A stretch of DNA of 64,000 nt from Panonychus citri (taxonomy: Eukaryota; Arthropoda; Arachnida; Trombidiformes; Tetranychidae): the NCBI RefSeq assembly GCF_014898815.1, contig NW_026515477.1, positions 186,001 to 250,000 of the forward strand. Direction: 5' to 3'. Shown piece after piece: positions 27,034-39,503 of this stretch. How positions within the stretch are numbered: position 1 is the first letter of the stretch; every line of letters begins with the position of its first letter. Below the pieces are notes generated by a model. That model saw only the letters and a program-made list of their open reading frames with translations, was not told where the DNA came from and ran no database searches. A program made the translations under genes and the position numbers.

Positions 27034-28658
27034 GATGATGATTAAAACAAAGTTAAACAACAATCAGCTTGATTACTTAAATCACAATGAGAAAACAATA
27101 ACTAAGAATATGAAACAAATTGAAAAGTAAAAATGAAATTATTATCACAATGGAAATTGAATTGAACACAGTTTCTTATATTGATGATAAATCGTAAAAA
27201 GTTAATTAATAGTTGGATCTTAGAACCATTCAGTTTGAAATGATTCGTGAAAGTGACCTTAAGTGTTGGTGAGATGGTCAATTTATTTATTACAAGAGAG
27301 TAAATTGATTGTGGGAGAGATCAGAGTGGAAAAGGAGGAGACAAGGATGAAGATGAAAAAAAGAGAATGAAAAAAAAACAAGAAGGAGGAAAGAGAAATA
27401 AAAAGATACCTGAAGATGGAGATGAAGATGAAGATGAAGATGGAGATAATGGTGATGAAGAAGATGGGCTTAGGTAGATTACAAGTCTTGACCTCAAGAC
27501 CAAGTTTATTTAAAGATTAAGTTTATTTCGGCCGTTCGTTCATGGCTCATATTCAGTTGACCAGTTAGTTAATCAAGAGAAAGTATGAAAAACATGTTAT
27601 GTTTCATTCGGAATCAAAACACTGAATCAATCCAGTTACTAATACATTAGATCAACCTGCTTATCCATTATCATCTTTATCATCAACTTTTCATTTATCA
27701 TCATCAGTTTATCATCATTCTCTTAACCATTTTGCTTAATTATTATTGACTTTTTACCCTTAGGGCGATTTCTTTTATTCTTGTGTTTCTCTCTCTCTCT
27801 CTTTCATTCAATACATAAAAATATTAGTAAAAATATACTTTCAGTTGAATGGACACAATTTTTTATCTTCTTGAGTAACAAATGATTTCTCATCTTCATG
27901 ATCATCAATTTCATCATCATCTTAATCATAATCAGTTAATCATTGGTTTCAATTTACCTCTTTAATCTCACATTTCATGAGCAACATTAATTTTGATTCT
28001 CAGAACGAAAAGAAAAAAAAAGTGAAATCTTAATTCTTATCAATTTTCATCAATTGACCTTAAATTGTTAATCTTGATTACCCAATTAGGCGTGATTAAG
28101 ATATTAAGATTAGTATTAATAGCTTATCAAATATCAACAATCAAATCAAGGGTTGAAATGTTATCACAATGGTAACCATGACCGGCGACATTGGTCAAAA
28201 GTAATTACTTGTCAACAGTTAACTCGACTGGAAATCTACTTCGCAATTAACTTTTTGTGATTAGAATTAATTAATCTTACTAATAAATTGGGATTTCACC
28301 AGAACAGTAATTTGATGTACTAATTGATTATATGAGTAAAACAAGCAAAGTTAATTAGTTTCAATATAAGTAAATGAGAAATGATTAAGATTAAAACTAT
28401 TGTAAAGATAAAAAAAGGGAATTCTAATTGGGTTAATCTGATGAGATAACATTTAAGTGTCATATCATGATTAAGAAAATGTACAAATTGTTTACAGTTA
28501 ATCCAGTTATATGGATTACAATTAAATCAACTTGTGAAGCTGTAACGTATCGTCTAATGATTCCTTGGTTAATCTTAGCTTATTACTACGATTTTGATTG
28601 TGAGGATTTTTTTGATCTTTTTGATTAATTGTGAGTAAATCAAGTTGGTTAACTAACT
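27034..28658. other. Spacer between divergent genes
   Basis: Upstream region shared by the minus-strand Ser-rich gene and the plus-strand dehydrogenase. It contains a GATGAA-type microsatellite at about 27415-27475 and a short (CT)n tract near 27790. I see no gene; both promoters should lie here. Confidence 0.55.
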
Positions 28659-30317
28659 ATGGCTACGTCAGGTAAGGGAAAGGTAGCAATTATTGGAAGG
28701 TGAGTAAATTATTGAACAATTTAGTCAAAGGTAAATGAACATTTTGTTTTAATTGTGTCAAATTAAAATTGTCAGTGGGCTGATTGGTCAAAGTTGGGCT
28801 ATGATCTTTGTCTCCGCTGGTTATAAGGTTCAATTGTATGACAATCAACCGGAGAAAGTTATTGGAGCTGTTAAATCACTTGATGAACAATTAAACAATT
28901 TAGAGTCAAAGGGTATCCTTCGTGGCCAATTATCGGCTCAACAGCAATCAAATTTAATTAGTGGAGCAACATCACTTTCTGATTGTCTCCAAAATGCTTT
29001 TTGGGTTCAGGTAAAAAAACTTATCATTTATTATTCGTTATTCGGTTTGAAACATTGGACTAAATCAATCAGCGGCTAATCGTTTAACATTACTATTAAT
29101 ATTTCCATATAATATTTTCTCATGTTGATTGAATCAAGTAATCAATCCATTTTTCTCAGATCAATTTCAATACCTTCCGAATCAACGACTAAAGGTCAAT
29201 GAAAAGGATTAACCACTAGCTGATTGATATAAAGTCGTTTTCCTCCAGAATCACCTTCTTTCTCCTTAGAAATAAACTTTTTTTCATTAGAATTAATTTT
29301 TCTTCAGTGCTGAAGAGGTTTAATTCCTGTTCTTATTAGAATTGGCCCTTTTCTCTTTCTAAATGAACTTTTTCTTCAAAGCAATTGATCTGTACCAATT
29401 CGATCTCATCAGTTGAAGTTAATTTTCCAATTGAACTCACCTTCTTTGGTTAAGAATAGATTTGCTAATAAAATAAGAAGAGATCATGAAGATAGTCCTT
29501 TGATCCTAAGATCGTTTTAATTTATATTCTCTGTGGAAATTATTATGATTCAGAAAATCTGATTTTCGATGATGAAAAAGAAGGCGAATTCAATAGGAAT
29601 AATATGATTGAATTATTTATCTTTGAAATTTTTTATCCAAAAAAGGAATGTGTCTTCGAAGATGTCGATTTGAAACGAGATATTTTCACTCAATTGGATA
29701 ACCTTGTCTCCGATGAGGCGATCCTTGCAAGTTCCACTTCGTTCATTCCTCCCTCAAAGTTCATGGAAAATCTGAAACATCGTGGTAATGCTTTGGTCAA
29801 CCATCCAGTTAATCCTCCCTATTTTGCTCCGTTGACCGAATTGGTACCGTCTCCATGGACCAAACCAGAGATTGTCTCTCGTGCAAAGAAAATCTTATTC
29901 GATGTCGGATCAAGGCCGATTGTGGTCAAAAAAGAGGTTCCAGGCTTTATTATCAATCGAATACAAGATGCCATTTTCGCCGAAGCTTATAACCTGATTG
30001 ACGATGATGTTATCGATGTCGACGATTTAGATGCCGTCATGTCCGAAGGTCTTGGAATGAGATATGCGTTCATGGGTCCATGGGAAACGGCTCATCTTAA
30101 TGCCAACGGGATGGTTGAGTATTTTGAGAAATATGCTCAAGGAATTCATGATGTTCAATCATCATTCAAACCAATTCAAAAGATGGAAGGACCAACGGCC
30201 AAGAAGATAATCGATGCCATGTTAACCAAAGTTCCAATGAACCAATTGGCCGCTCGACGAAAGTGGAGAGACGAGATGATGATCAAATTATCTCAAATTA
30301 AGAAAGGAAAACAATAG
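28659..30317 (+). CDS. CRYL1: Lambda-crystallin / L-gulonate 3-dehydrogenase homologue
   Basis: Cytosolic NAD-dependent 3-hydroxyacyl-CoA-dehydrogenase-family enzyme; vertebrate CRYL1 oxidises L-gulonate in the uronate cycle. Exons 28659-28699, 28776-29010 and 29646-30317 give 315 residues, against about 319 in vertebrates. The Rossmann fingerprint GSGLIGQSWA (from residue 13) is split by intron 1. Further on are SSTSFIPPSKF, the NHPVNPPYFAPL loop with the family's catalytic-region His, and VPGFIINR. The C-terminal domain shows SEGLGMRYAFMGPWET and ends with AARRKWRDEMM. All introns are GT-AG and the phases agree; the reading frame is intact. Intron 2 is 635 bp. Substrate choice among hydroxyacids is taken from the family, not shown here. 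Confidence 0.93.
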
Positions 30318-30641
30318 ATTCCAATTAAAATGATAATCTCTTGAAAGAAAATTAATCTTATCAATTCCAATTGGTAAACATGATTTGTTAGATTAACGAT
30401 TATCTCAAAATATTGTCTCAATTAAGAAAACAATTAAAACGAAAGTCAAATGAAAGTTAAACTTGAAAACAAAATCTCGCAGCAATTGAACAATTATCTT
30501 TGTTGATAATTCGTGGTTGTTTATTATTACATAGTTAATCTTTATAATCACAATTAACTTGTTAATCCTAATCTTTAACTGAATCAATAATACAACATTA
30601 AGATGATTAAGGGTGATGATAATGATCATGTTGACGATGTT

Positions 30642-30809
30642 GATGTTTAATAATAAACACCAACAATTTAATTTAATTTAACTGTTGTTTCTAATATGTT
30701 AATAGTAATGGACGTGACTCAATCAACTATATTTACAATTAATAAACAACATCAACAATCAAGCAAAGGTTATCAAGGTTAAATTGTTAGGGTTTGGGTC
30801 ACAATCAAC
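30642..30809 (+). repeat. Left arm of a perfect 168-bp inverted repeat
   Basis: This segment is identical, base for base, to the reverse complement of 34805-34972. Weaker matching continues outward to about 30621 (with a 9-base tandem duplication) and inward to about 30914. It contains distinctive non-simple sequence (for example GGACGTGACTC and GGGTTTGGGTCAC), so the match is not a product of low complexity. Confidence 0.9.
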
Positions 30810-33800
30810 TAACAATTACAATTTTCATCCATTTTCACGTTTTTATTTACTATTTTTTTCATCATCATCATCAACAACAACATCATCATCATCTTAATCA
30901 TCATCTAAATATAATAATACTTTTAATTCAAATCTGAATAAACTTGATTTAGTTTAATTATTATCATTAAAATTAATCCAACAAAAGGAAAAACAAAAAA
31001 AATCATCATCTTTTACCCTCTCATTTGATTAACAACAATTTAAAGTTAATCAAGATAATCAGGGAATCGATGATTAAGTTAATTCCATTAATAGTTTCAA
31101 CTGATTAACTAATCAATAAAATTAGGGGAAAAAATTATAAATGAAATATATTTGAAATGATTTCCAGCCAATCCTTTTTAAAATTAGTTACCTTTCAGCA
31201 ATTAGTTTATTAATCAAGTAACAATTTTGTTAATCATTAAAATGAGTTCGTAAACAAATTAACAACAATCACACAATTATTTTGATTAACATGGCATACC
31301 CATTGAAAGATGATTAAAGTTAATTGTTTATAAAAATGACATTCAAACATTTATAATATTAAATTAAGGTGAAAATGTTAATGTTTATTATTATCACAAT
31401 CAAGACCTAAATTGTTGATCTAATCTAATCTCATCTTTTTCAATTTAATTCAATAATCATAGAGATTAATTTCATCTAAAATTGTAATAATAATAATAAG
31501 GAGATAATGATTAGCTTAATCCAGTTTGGGATTAGTGTCTTACTTTTTCATCATAATCAAGATAATGTTAATCACCTGTTTGTTAACTATAAATTACAAC
31601 GTAACAATTTAATTAACAACAATTAAACAGGTAAGATTAATGAAGAGGCAAAAAAAACTGAAACCGTTTTTTAGACCAAAATTAAATTTAATCCAATGAT
31701 TTACAATCAATGGACAATAAATAAATTGTTAATTAAAAATAATGACCATTCAAATGGACATGATGATCAGGTCAATGAAAGTTGTGTACGGTTGCTAATT
31801 GGCGATGATAATGATTAAAGTGACCTTAATTGTTACCTTAATCATAATTAGAAGAAAAGTTTTTTTTTTCTCCTTTTTTTTTGGTTACAGTTTTAATTTA
31901 ATCCTCGACCCTTTAGTTACTTTATTAACGATCTCAATTCTCATACATGATTAGTTGATTATCATCGTTTTGCTGATTGATTGTTAATTTTAATTTGACA
32001 AATGATTATTTTCTTGTGATTAATAATATTAATTGCGAAAGTGAATGAACAAAAAAGTTATTACATTTCTAATCTCATTGGTTTTATCATTTTCTACATT
32101 CAAATTGTTAATAATAATCATTCATCATTATTTTTTAATCAATCATCACAATATCATATATTTAATTAACTCCCAATTGACTATAATTATCATAAATTTA
32201 TATTTTTATGTTTAATAGAAATTAACTAACATTAATCAGCTGATCACTTTGTCTCTCTTTCTCTGTGTCAATCAGTCTCTAGGTAAGAAGATGAATAATA
32301 TATAAATTTACCGTTACTTTTATCATTTTTTTGGAAACTTTTTTATTTCTTTTGCGATTTCAGATCAATGAACTTACAATTCTTACTCATTTTCTTGTAT
32401 TTGCACCTATCATTTCAATAATATTACTACTTTTATCATCATCATCATTATCATCTCGTGTTAATGTTTTCTTCCTTGAATCATTTCAAATGCCCTAAGG
32501 CATTTTTCCAGGTCATTATTCGTTCGCCATCATCACCATCCTCATCTTCATCTTTTAAACCACCAAATGATATGATTTTATCTGTAAAAATGACTATTTT
32601 TTTATCATCTCTCTCAATCTTGTGTTAATGTTTTGGTGTTATTTTGGTTACAAATACAAACCTTTAACAAAAAAAAACGCTAATTCCTAATGAAGATAAA
32701 GATGAATTAAGAATCAGAATCAAAAAATGGATACAAAAATCGCGATTATCAATATTATCGATAATCCATCTATTATTAGTTTATTTAACTTGAAATTAAA
32801 TGTTAGTCAATAATAATAATATTAATTACAATTACAATTCTGATATAAGATTAAATCAGATCTCACTCATTTAACAGTTAATTATATTATATGATTTTTG
32901 CTGTTATTACTACAATTAAATTTGATTGTAATCATCATCATTTCATTGACACCTTTTTATATGGATTTTGATTCACTTAATCCATCCTCTTAATCCCATT
33001 TAAATATCAATTTAAAGGAGACACCAATTAACTATATTATCGATCGGTTTAATGGCCTTAATTATCAACTTAATTGTTTAATTGTTTGAATCTAATATTT
33101 ATCCAATTTAACAAGACAACACTCAACTTGTCCTACTAATTAAAAATAACTACCATGATATGTCCGGTAATCATTTGGATTAATCTTAATTTAGATCAAC
33201 ATTAGTTTGTAATCCATTGAGCTTTTGTTGTGATCAAATTAAGTTAATCTATTAACTGTGGTTTATTTAATTGCAATTAACTGTTAACCTGATCATTTGA
33301 AAGTTAATTTATATTGACATATCAATAGTAGATCTAATTAAGTTTACTTATAATTAACATTGTAACATAATTAAGGTTAAATATTAAAGATGAACTTTAA
33401 TTAACTTTAATTGTTAACAAGATTAGTATCATTATTGTTTTTAATTGTGTAATAACAATTAGAGTCTACATTTCAATGAGTACTACAAATTAACCTGAAT
33501 TTTTAAATTGCTGATTCAATTGTCAATACATTTCAATCAATGTTTAATTGTAATTGTTTCCGGTCAACGATTATCAATATGATGATGACACTTTAATTGT
33601 TAAGATCAACTAATCAATAATTGCAGATTAAGTTACAACAATTAAAATCTATCATGTAAGTAATGATCATTAATATTATTAATATTTTTAATTCCTCAAA
33701 AGTAATCATTTAATTGAACAATTTAATCAATACAATGTTTACCTTTCTACTTGTTAATTTAATTGTGGTCACTTAATAACCATTACTCTTTAATTAGTTA

Positions 33801-34804
33801 ACTAGTTAATTAACTAATAGCGTGTAGGTTTCATTTAGTTTTTTAATTAAATGAAAAATTAGAGGTAAACATTTTAAAGATGATTATCTTAATTGTGAAT
33901 CATTTAAATTGTTTGATTAGGTTACATTTTAGTCAGAGCAATTTGTAATATCTTTCAAAAGCAAGGTAAGAAAGTAGAGTTAATTGTTACAATCAATTTT
34001 AATTGTAGAAGAAAAAATTAGATTCAAAGGGCTCATCTAATCAAAATGTTAATTAACAATTTGATTCAAGGTTAAATACTGATCCTATTTCTTGCCACCA
34101 CCAAACAATTAACTGATTAACAATTAAATTGGAGCAGACAATTATAATTAATTGACTTAATTGTTATACAAAAATTAAATATAACTTTTTATATGTTTTT
34201 ACCTTGATTACATTTCCAATGACCTAAACTTTCAAGGTTAAAGGTGAAGGAAACAATTAATTATATATTTTTAGTAATTAAACTTGAATTAAAACAATGA
34301 CAATTAATAGTTTAAAGCTCCTAAATTGTTACAATTTAATGATATTAAGAAAAGGTTTCCAATGATTAACTACAATTTATGTGTGTATGTATAAATAAAT
34401 ACTGATTTTGTGTTAATTGTTTGCACAATTAAAAATGTAAATAAAAACAAACCAAATTCAGGTAAGTTAATTTGGTATCATCATCATTATAATTAATAGA
34501 AAACTGATTAATGATTAGTTAATAATTGTTTCTAATAATGTTAATCACAAATGATCAGTATAATCATAATTAACCATGATTTAGTTTGAAGTAATTTGAT
34601 TATCGTTCAATTGTTATAATTAAACGTGAAATTGATTATGATCAACAACTATTGACTTGCAGCTGAACATTTAGTAAACAATTAAAATCGCAAGTTAATT
34701 CAGTTACAAATTATATTTAGATGATGATGATTAAGATGATTAATAAAAAAATAGTAAATAAAAACGTGCCAATGAATGAAAATTGTTACTGATTGTAATT
34801 GTTG

Positions 34805-34972
34805 GTTGATTGTGACCCAAACCCTAACAATTTAACCTTGATAACCTTTGCTTGATTGTTGATGTTGTTTATTAATTGTAAATATAGTTGATTGAGTCAC
34901 GTCCATTACTATTAACATATTAGAAACAACAGTTAAATTAAATTAAATTGTTGGTGTTTATTATTAAACATC
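34805..34972 (-). repeat. Right arm of a perfect 168-bp inverted repeat
   Basis: Reverse-complement partner of 30642-30809, with extended imperfect matching over about 34712-34984. The arms are 4.0 kb apart and the whole unit spans about 30621-34984. The interior has no open frame and no transposase. No clear target-site duplication was found, so a mobile element is only one explanation. Confidence 0.9.
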
Positions 34973-37900
34973 AACATGATCATTAACATTAGTTGTTGAT
35001 CTTAATTTAAATATAAAAAATTAACAATTACTTTCATTGAGAAGGTTAATTAAAGTTCCAAATTAAAACAATGATGATGATTAAAAGTTATTCTTACAGT
35101 TCGTTGACATATTATCGTATTGGTCAATCAAATATCAATTTTAATTTGATTGATTTGTTCATGTGAAGTAATTAACTTGCTTGACCAAAATCTAATTGTC
35201 ATTAAATTCATCATTAACCTTGATCAATTTTCTTTCTCAATTCATGATAACAATTAAAATGTTGTTTTTTTAGATTGAATCGTGTAGATGGTTAATCTAC
35301 TTGTTAGAAATATCTAATGATAATTATAATCATGATACCGAATCAATTTCCATTAAATCAATCAACTTAATTGTGGTTACATGTAAATCATTTCTTATCA
35401 TCTTTTACTTGTCATTTATTAACAATTTAAGATGATCAGTAAATATATTTAAATTATGTTCACACAAATAAACAGGTAAACATGATGATGATAATATAAA
35501 CTGACCAAGGTAAATAACGGTAAATGTTGTAAACTGAACACAACCTTAATGTTGTCCATCAATCAGATGATTATCAAGCATCATAAATTGTTGATTATTA
35601 TTACAACGTAATTAACGTTGTTCTGTAAATCAAAATGTTTAAATATGTGGTCAGTTAATTGTTATCAGAGTAAAATATCAAAGTTTTGTAAGATGAGAAT
35701 AATTAATTCACTTGAAACACTGAACAGTTTTAATTAAAAGTTATGATTTTATCTGAAAACATTATCGTTTTCATAATTGCAAATACAAGTTATAATACAT
35801 TTAAATGAATCATATCAAATGATAAACCACAATTGAATCAAGAGTATAATAATCAGCGGATAATCAATTAATTACAAGGCGAAACAAATCTCATCAGAAA
35901 AAAAATTGATTAACTAACAATTAGAACGGTAGATGATTAAAACACCAAGATTTAAATATAAATCTTAATCCACAGATGAGTTAAACAAAATCATTACAGT
36001 TACTATGTTGAAACACAAAGTGAAACTAATCTCAATTAAATCAATCACAACAATTTAGCAAGAAAATATAAACAATCAATCAGCTGGGTAACTAATTTTG
36101 AGAGCGAAAGTTAATCAAGAAGTAATTACAATGGATTATACAAAAGGGATTATGATTAGAAACGACTCTCTCTCTCTTGGTTAACTAGAATACATTTAAC
36201 AAATTAAAAAGAAAATTAAATCAGCAATTAACTAAGAGAAAAAAAATGAACGATTAAAAATAGCCCAAGTCTTGAGGTCAATCAATGAAAAAATAAAGAG
36301 ATGATGAAGATAACTGTATCTTAATTTTCATCTTCATCCTTTTTTTTCACCTTCTCTTTTTCTTGAAAACATTTTAATCATCTTCATCTTCATCTTCATC
36401 TCCATCATACTGTTGATGATGATGGAGATTGCAAAAAAACATTAAAATTTCATCTTCTCCCACAATCAATTTATTCTTGTATTATTATTATTAATGGATA
36501 ATATCGATAACATGAACACTGATCAACACCATTAACATGAAAAGGTCACTTTTAATTTTAAATCATAAATTAGCTTCCAGTTCAATTTAATAATAATAAT
36601 ATTATATTGATCATCAACCTTGAAAAGAAAACAAATTTACAGGTAAATACGTGATCTGATTAAAATTGTAATAATAATAATCATAATCAGCATCAGTTTG
36701 CAAATGATGAGGATGATCAGTTATCTGTTTTTTACCTTGAAGATGAATTTAGGTTTATAAATAAGACGAAGCGAAAAAAAGTTTCATCAATTTTAATCAT
36801 GATCGCGAATCAAATCTCGCTCACAATCAAAACTGATCATCGCACTAATATTATGATTATATTATTAGCCTCGATTGGCTAATAATTTGATGTGATATCA
36901 TGACAACATCATCATCAACAACAAAAACAACTGATTCTAATCAAAGTGATTAGATATCAAACATTAATTATCAGTTTAAACCCAATAATTAGTTAAACTT
37001 AATTCTCGCAGTTACCCAAACAATTTATGATTTAAAAGGCAATCGATATATTAGAAACATTGTTTTCAATCAACAGGAATTATCTAATTTACTGTTGATT
37101 GTTGATTATCATGATTACCTGTTTTCTTTAAGATGGACTAATTAGTTTGATTGCTACTTTTATTGGAATTAAATTGCTAAATTGGATAACGAAAAGTTTT
37201 TTTTATTATTTATCATTTGAATACTAATTTTTGCTTATTATTTGTAGGGATTTTCATGTCATGATTATTATTGTATAATCCATGTTTCTAATCACATTAA
37301 CCACTAATTAATTACCGATTTAGGCTAATAATTATAATCTAAAACAATCAAATGATCATGAGAAATATTTATAACCACAATTGAACAATTTTACTTAATC
37401 AACATGTTCAGGTCACGCATAAGGAATGGCTAATTATTTTCATCATTTTCTGTAAACAATTTAAGGGTTAAAGGCTAATTGTTGCTTGATTACAATTAAT
37501 ATTAATATCGTAACTCACAATCAGAACGAGATTAGTTTTCTATTATTAATTGTTTAAGTTAATCAGTAATATCGAAATGGAGATTTTTCTTATTATCTCC
37601 CAATTATTGACTATCAACGAGTAATTGACCACGAACTTTGGACCAAATAAACGAACTTTTTTTCTCTCGAACAATCGATCTGATCGATTCTAAGTTATTA
37701 GAATGAAAGAGGAAAAAATATTAGATAATCGACTGTCTTAATTGGTCAACAATTAATAAATTGTAGACAATTGGGATCATTTGGTTAGTTGCATGAACCA
37801 GGAATCAATTGAAAATGAAATTTATCAATCAATTGTCTCAATTGTACTTTCTAATTACTATTTAATTGTTTACTCAATGACTGAGTGGATTTTAAGTGCA

Positions 37901-39503
37901 AATTTAATCATCCTGATTACAATAATTCTGTTAATTGGTTGCAATTGAAATTAGTAATTTCATCTCTGCAATTTGATTACACATATTGTATTCTAGCATT
38001 AGATCATTATATCAGCAAACATAATGTTGTTAATGATGATTAAGATGAAGAGAATATAGTTAATTGTAAATTAGGGAAAGGAGAGGCTCATTTAATTGTT
38101 GTTCGTTTCAATTCAAATTGCTTGATTAACTTGATGTTTCCATGATCTTGGAAACTTGTTTCATGAGATAAAGGGTTGAATTCAATTCAGATTCATTTCT
38201 CTTTCTTTTCTTTCTTTTTTCTCATCTTCATCTTTTCTTTGAGAAAATCTTTTTGCTTCATCTTAGATAATCAAAGGTAACAATCAATTTTAATTGAAAT
38301 ACAATTAAATTGGAAGATTAAGCGATCAACATTTCTTTTAATCAACTTAATCAATTTCTCACATTATAATAATAGTTTTCTAATTTCCCTCGAGTAAATT
38401 TAATTGAGACAATTAACTTTTACCATAAACTAAACATGATTTGGAAGTTGCTTATTTATAATAAATTACGTAAATTAAATTAATCACAATTAATTTCAAC
38501 CAATGTTTAAAAGGTGATAATGTCTCCCTAATGTTGATCATCCGATTGATGATAAAGGAAAAGGAAATGGATGAAAAGTATTTGTGTGCATGGAATTGAT
38601 TAGAGAAATTGTCACATGATCAATGGTATTAATTAAATAATCCAGTTGAATTATCTACTTTTATAACTCAATTTGTTGTTCATGACCATTCACTTTACAT
38701 GTCAAGTTTGAATCAAATGAGATTTGAGACAAAATTGAGATAATTTAGTTAATTTAAATAATGAAATTTAACAATATTTTTAAATTGTCTTTTGTTTTCT
38801 ATTTCATCATTATTAATATGTTGTTAATCACAATCGATTGTTACAATAACAGTTTAAAGGGGAAGATCAGAGTGATAAATAATTGTAATTATTATAATAT
38901 AAAAACAAATCTATTTAGATTGTAATTGTTATTAAATGTATTTATAATAAAGGTTCAAAATAAGTTGCCTTGGAATTGTTATTTTGATTAATTTCTTTAT
39001 ACACATTCATGAATTGACCATGTTGTTTGTTATTGTACCACAATTAAGCAATTTAGTGATAAATTTTTCTCTCATCAGGCAAAAATGGATATTCACATAA
39101 TTCACTTAAAATCTTGTTGATTTTCACTACAATTGTTGACGATGAAATCAAGTTCGACTGCAAATTCACTGATTAAATAAATAAATCAATTTTCTTTTCT
39201 TTAATTGAGAAAATGGAGGGAGGATAGTCCATCGTGATTAAAGTTATATGGTAGAAGTTATTTTCTCGTGCTTTTTGTCACCACCATGAAGAGAACAACA
39301 ATTAGTGAATTCTTGTCTTCTATTAATATTCTGTTATTCTCAGCGTGTTGCCTATGTGTGTTTCCCTAATAAACGATGATAAACACATTTTTCTCTTGTT
39401 CTTTGTCTTTGCCATTGTTTTAATGTCGCTGAGTAGATTTGCAGTTGTTGCTTTTTTTTAACTGCTTGTGGTTTTTGATGCTCAATCTTAGTTTATAAAT
39501 ATT

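Larger units (their letters stand above)
30318..39503. other. 9.2-kb gene-free, stop-dense AT-rich region
   Basis: From about 30.6 to 39.5 kb neither strand has an open frame of 60 codons. The sequence is filled with words such as TTAATTG, CAATTAA, AACAATT and TAATCA, plus short CAT/ATG-type simple repeats (e.g. 30860-30905 and 36370-36430). It contains the long inverted repeat listed separately. No gene, tRNA or conserved RNA was recognised. Confidence 0.7.
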
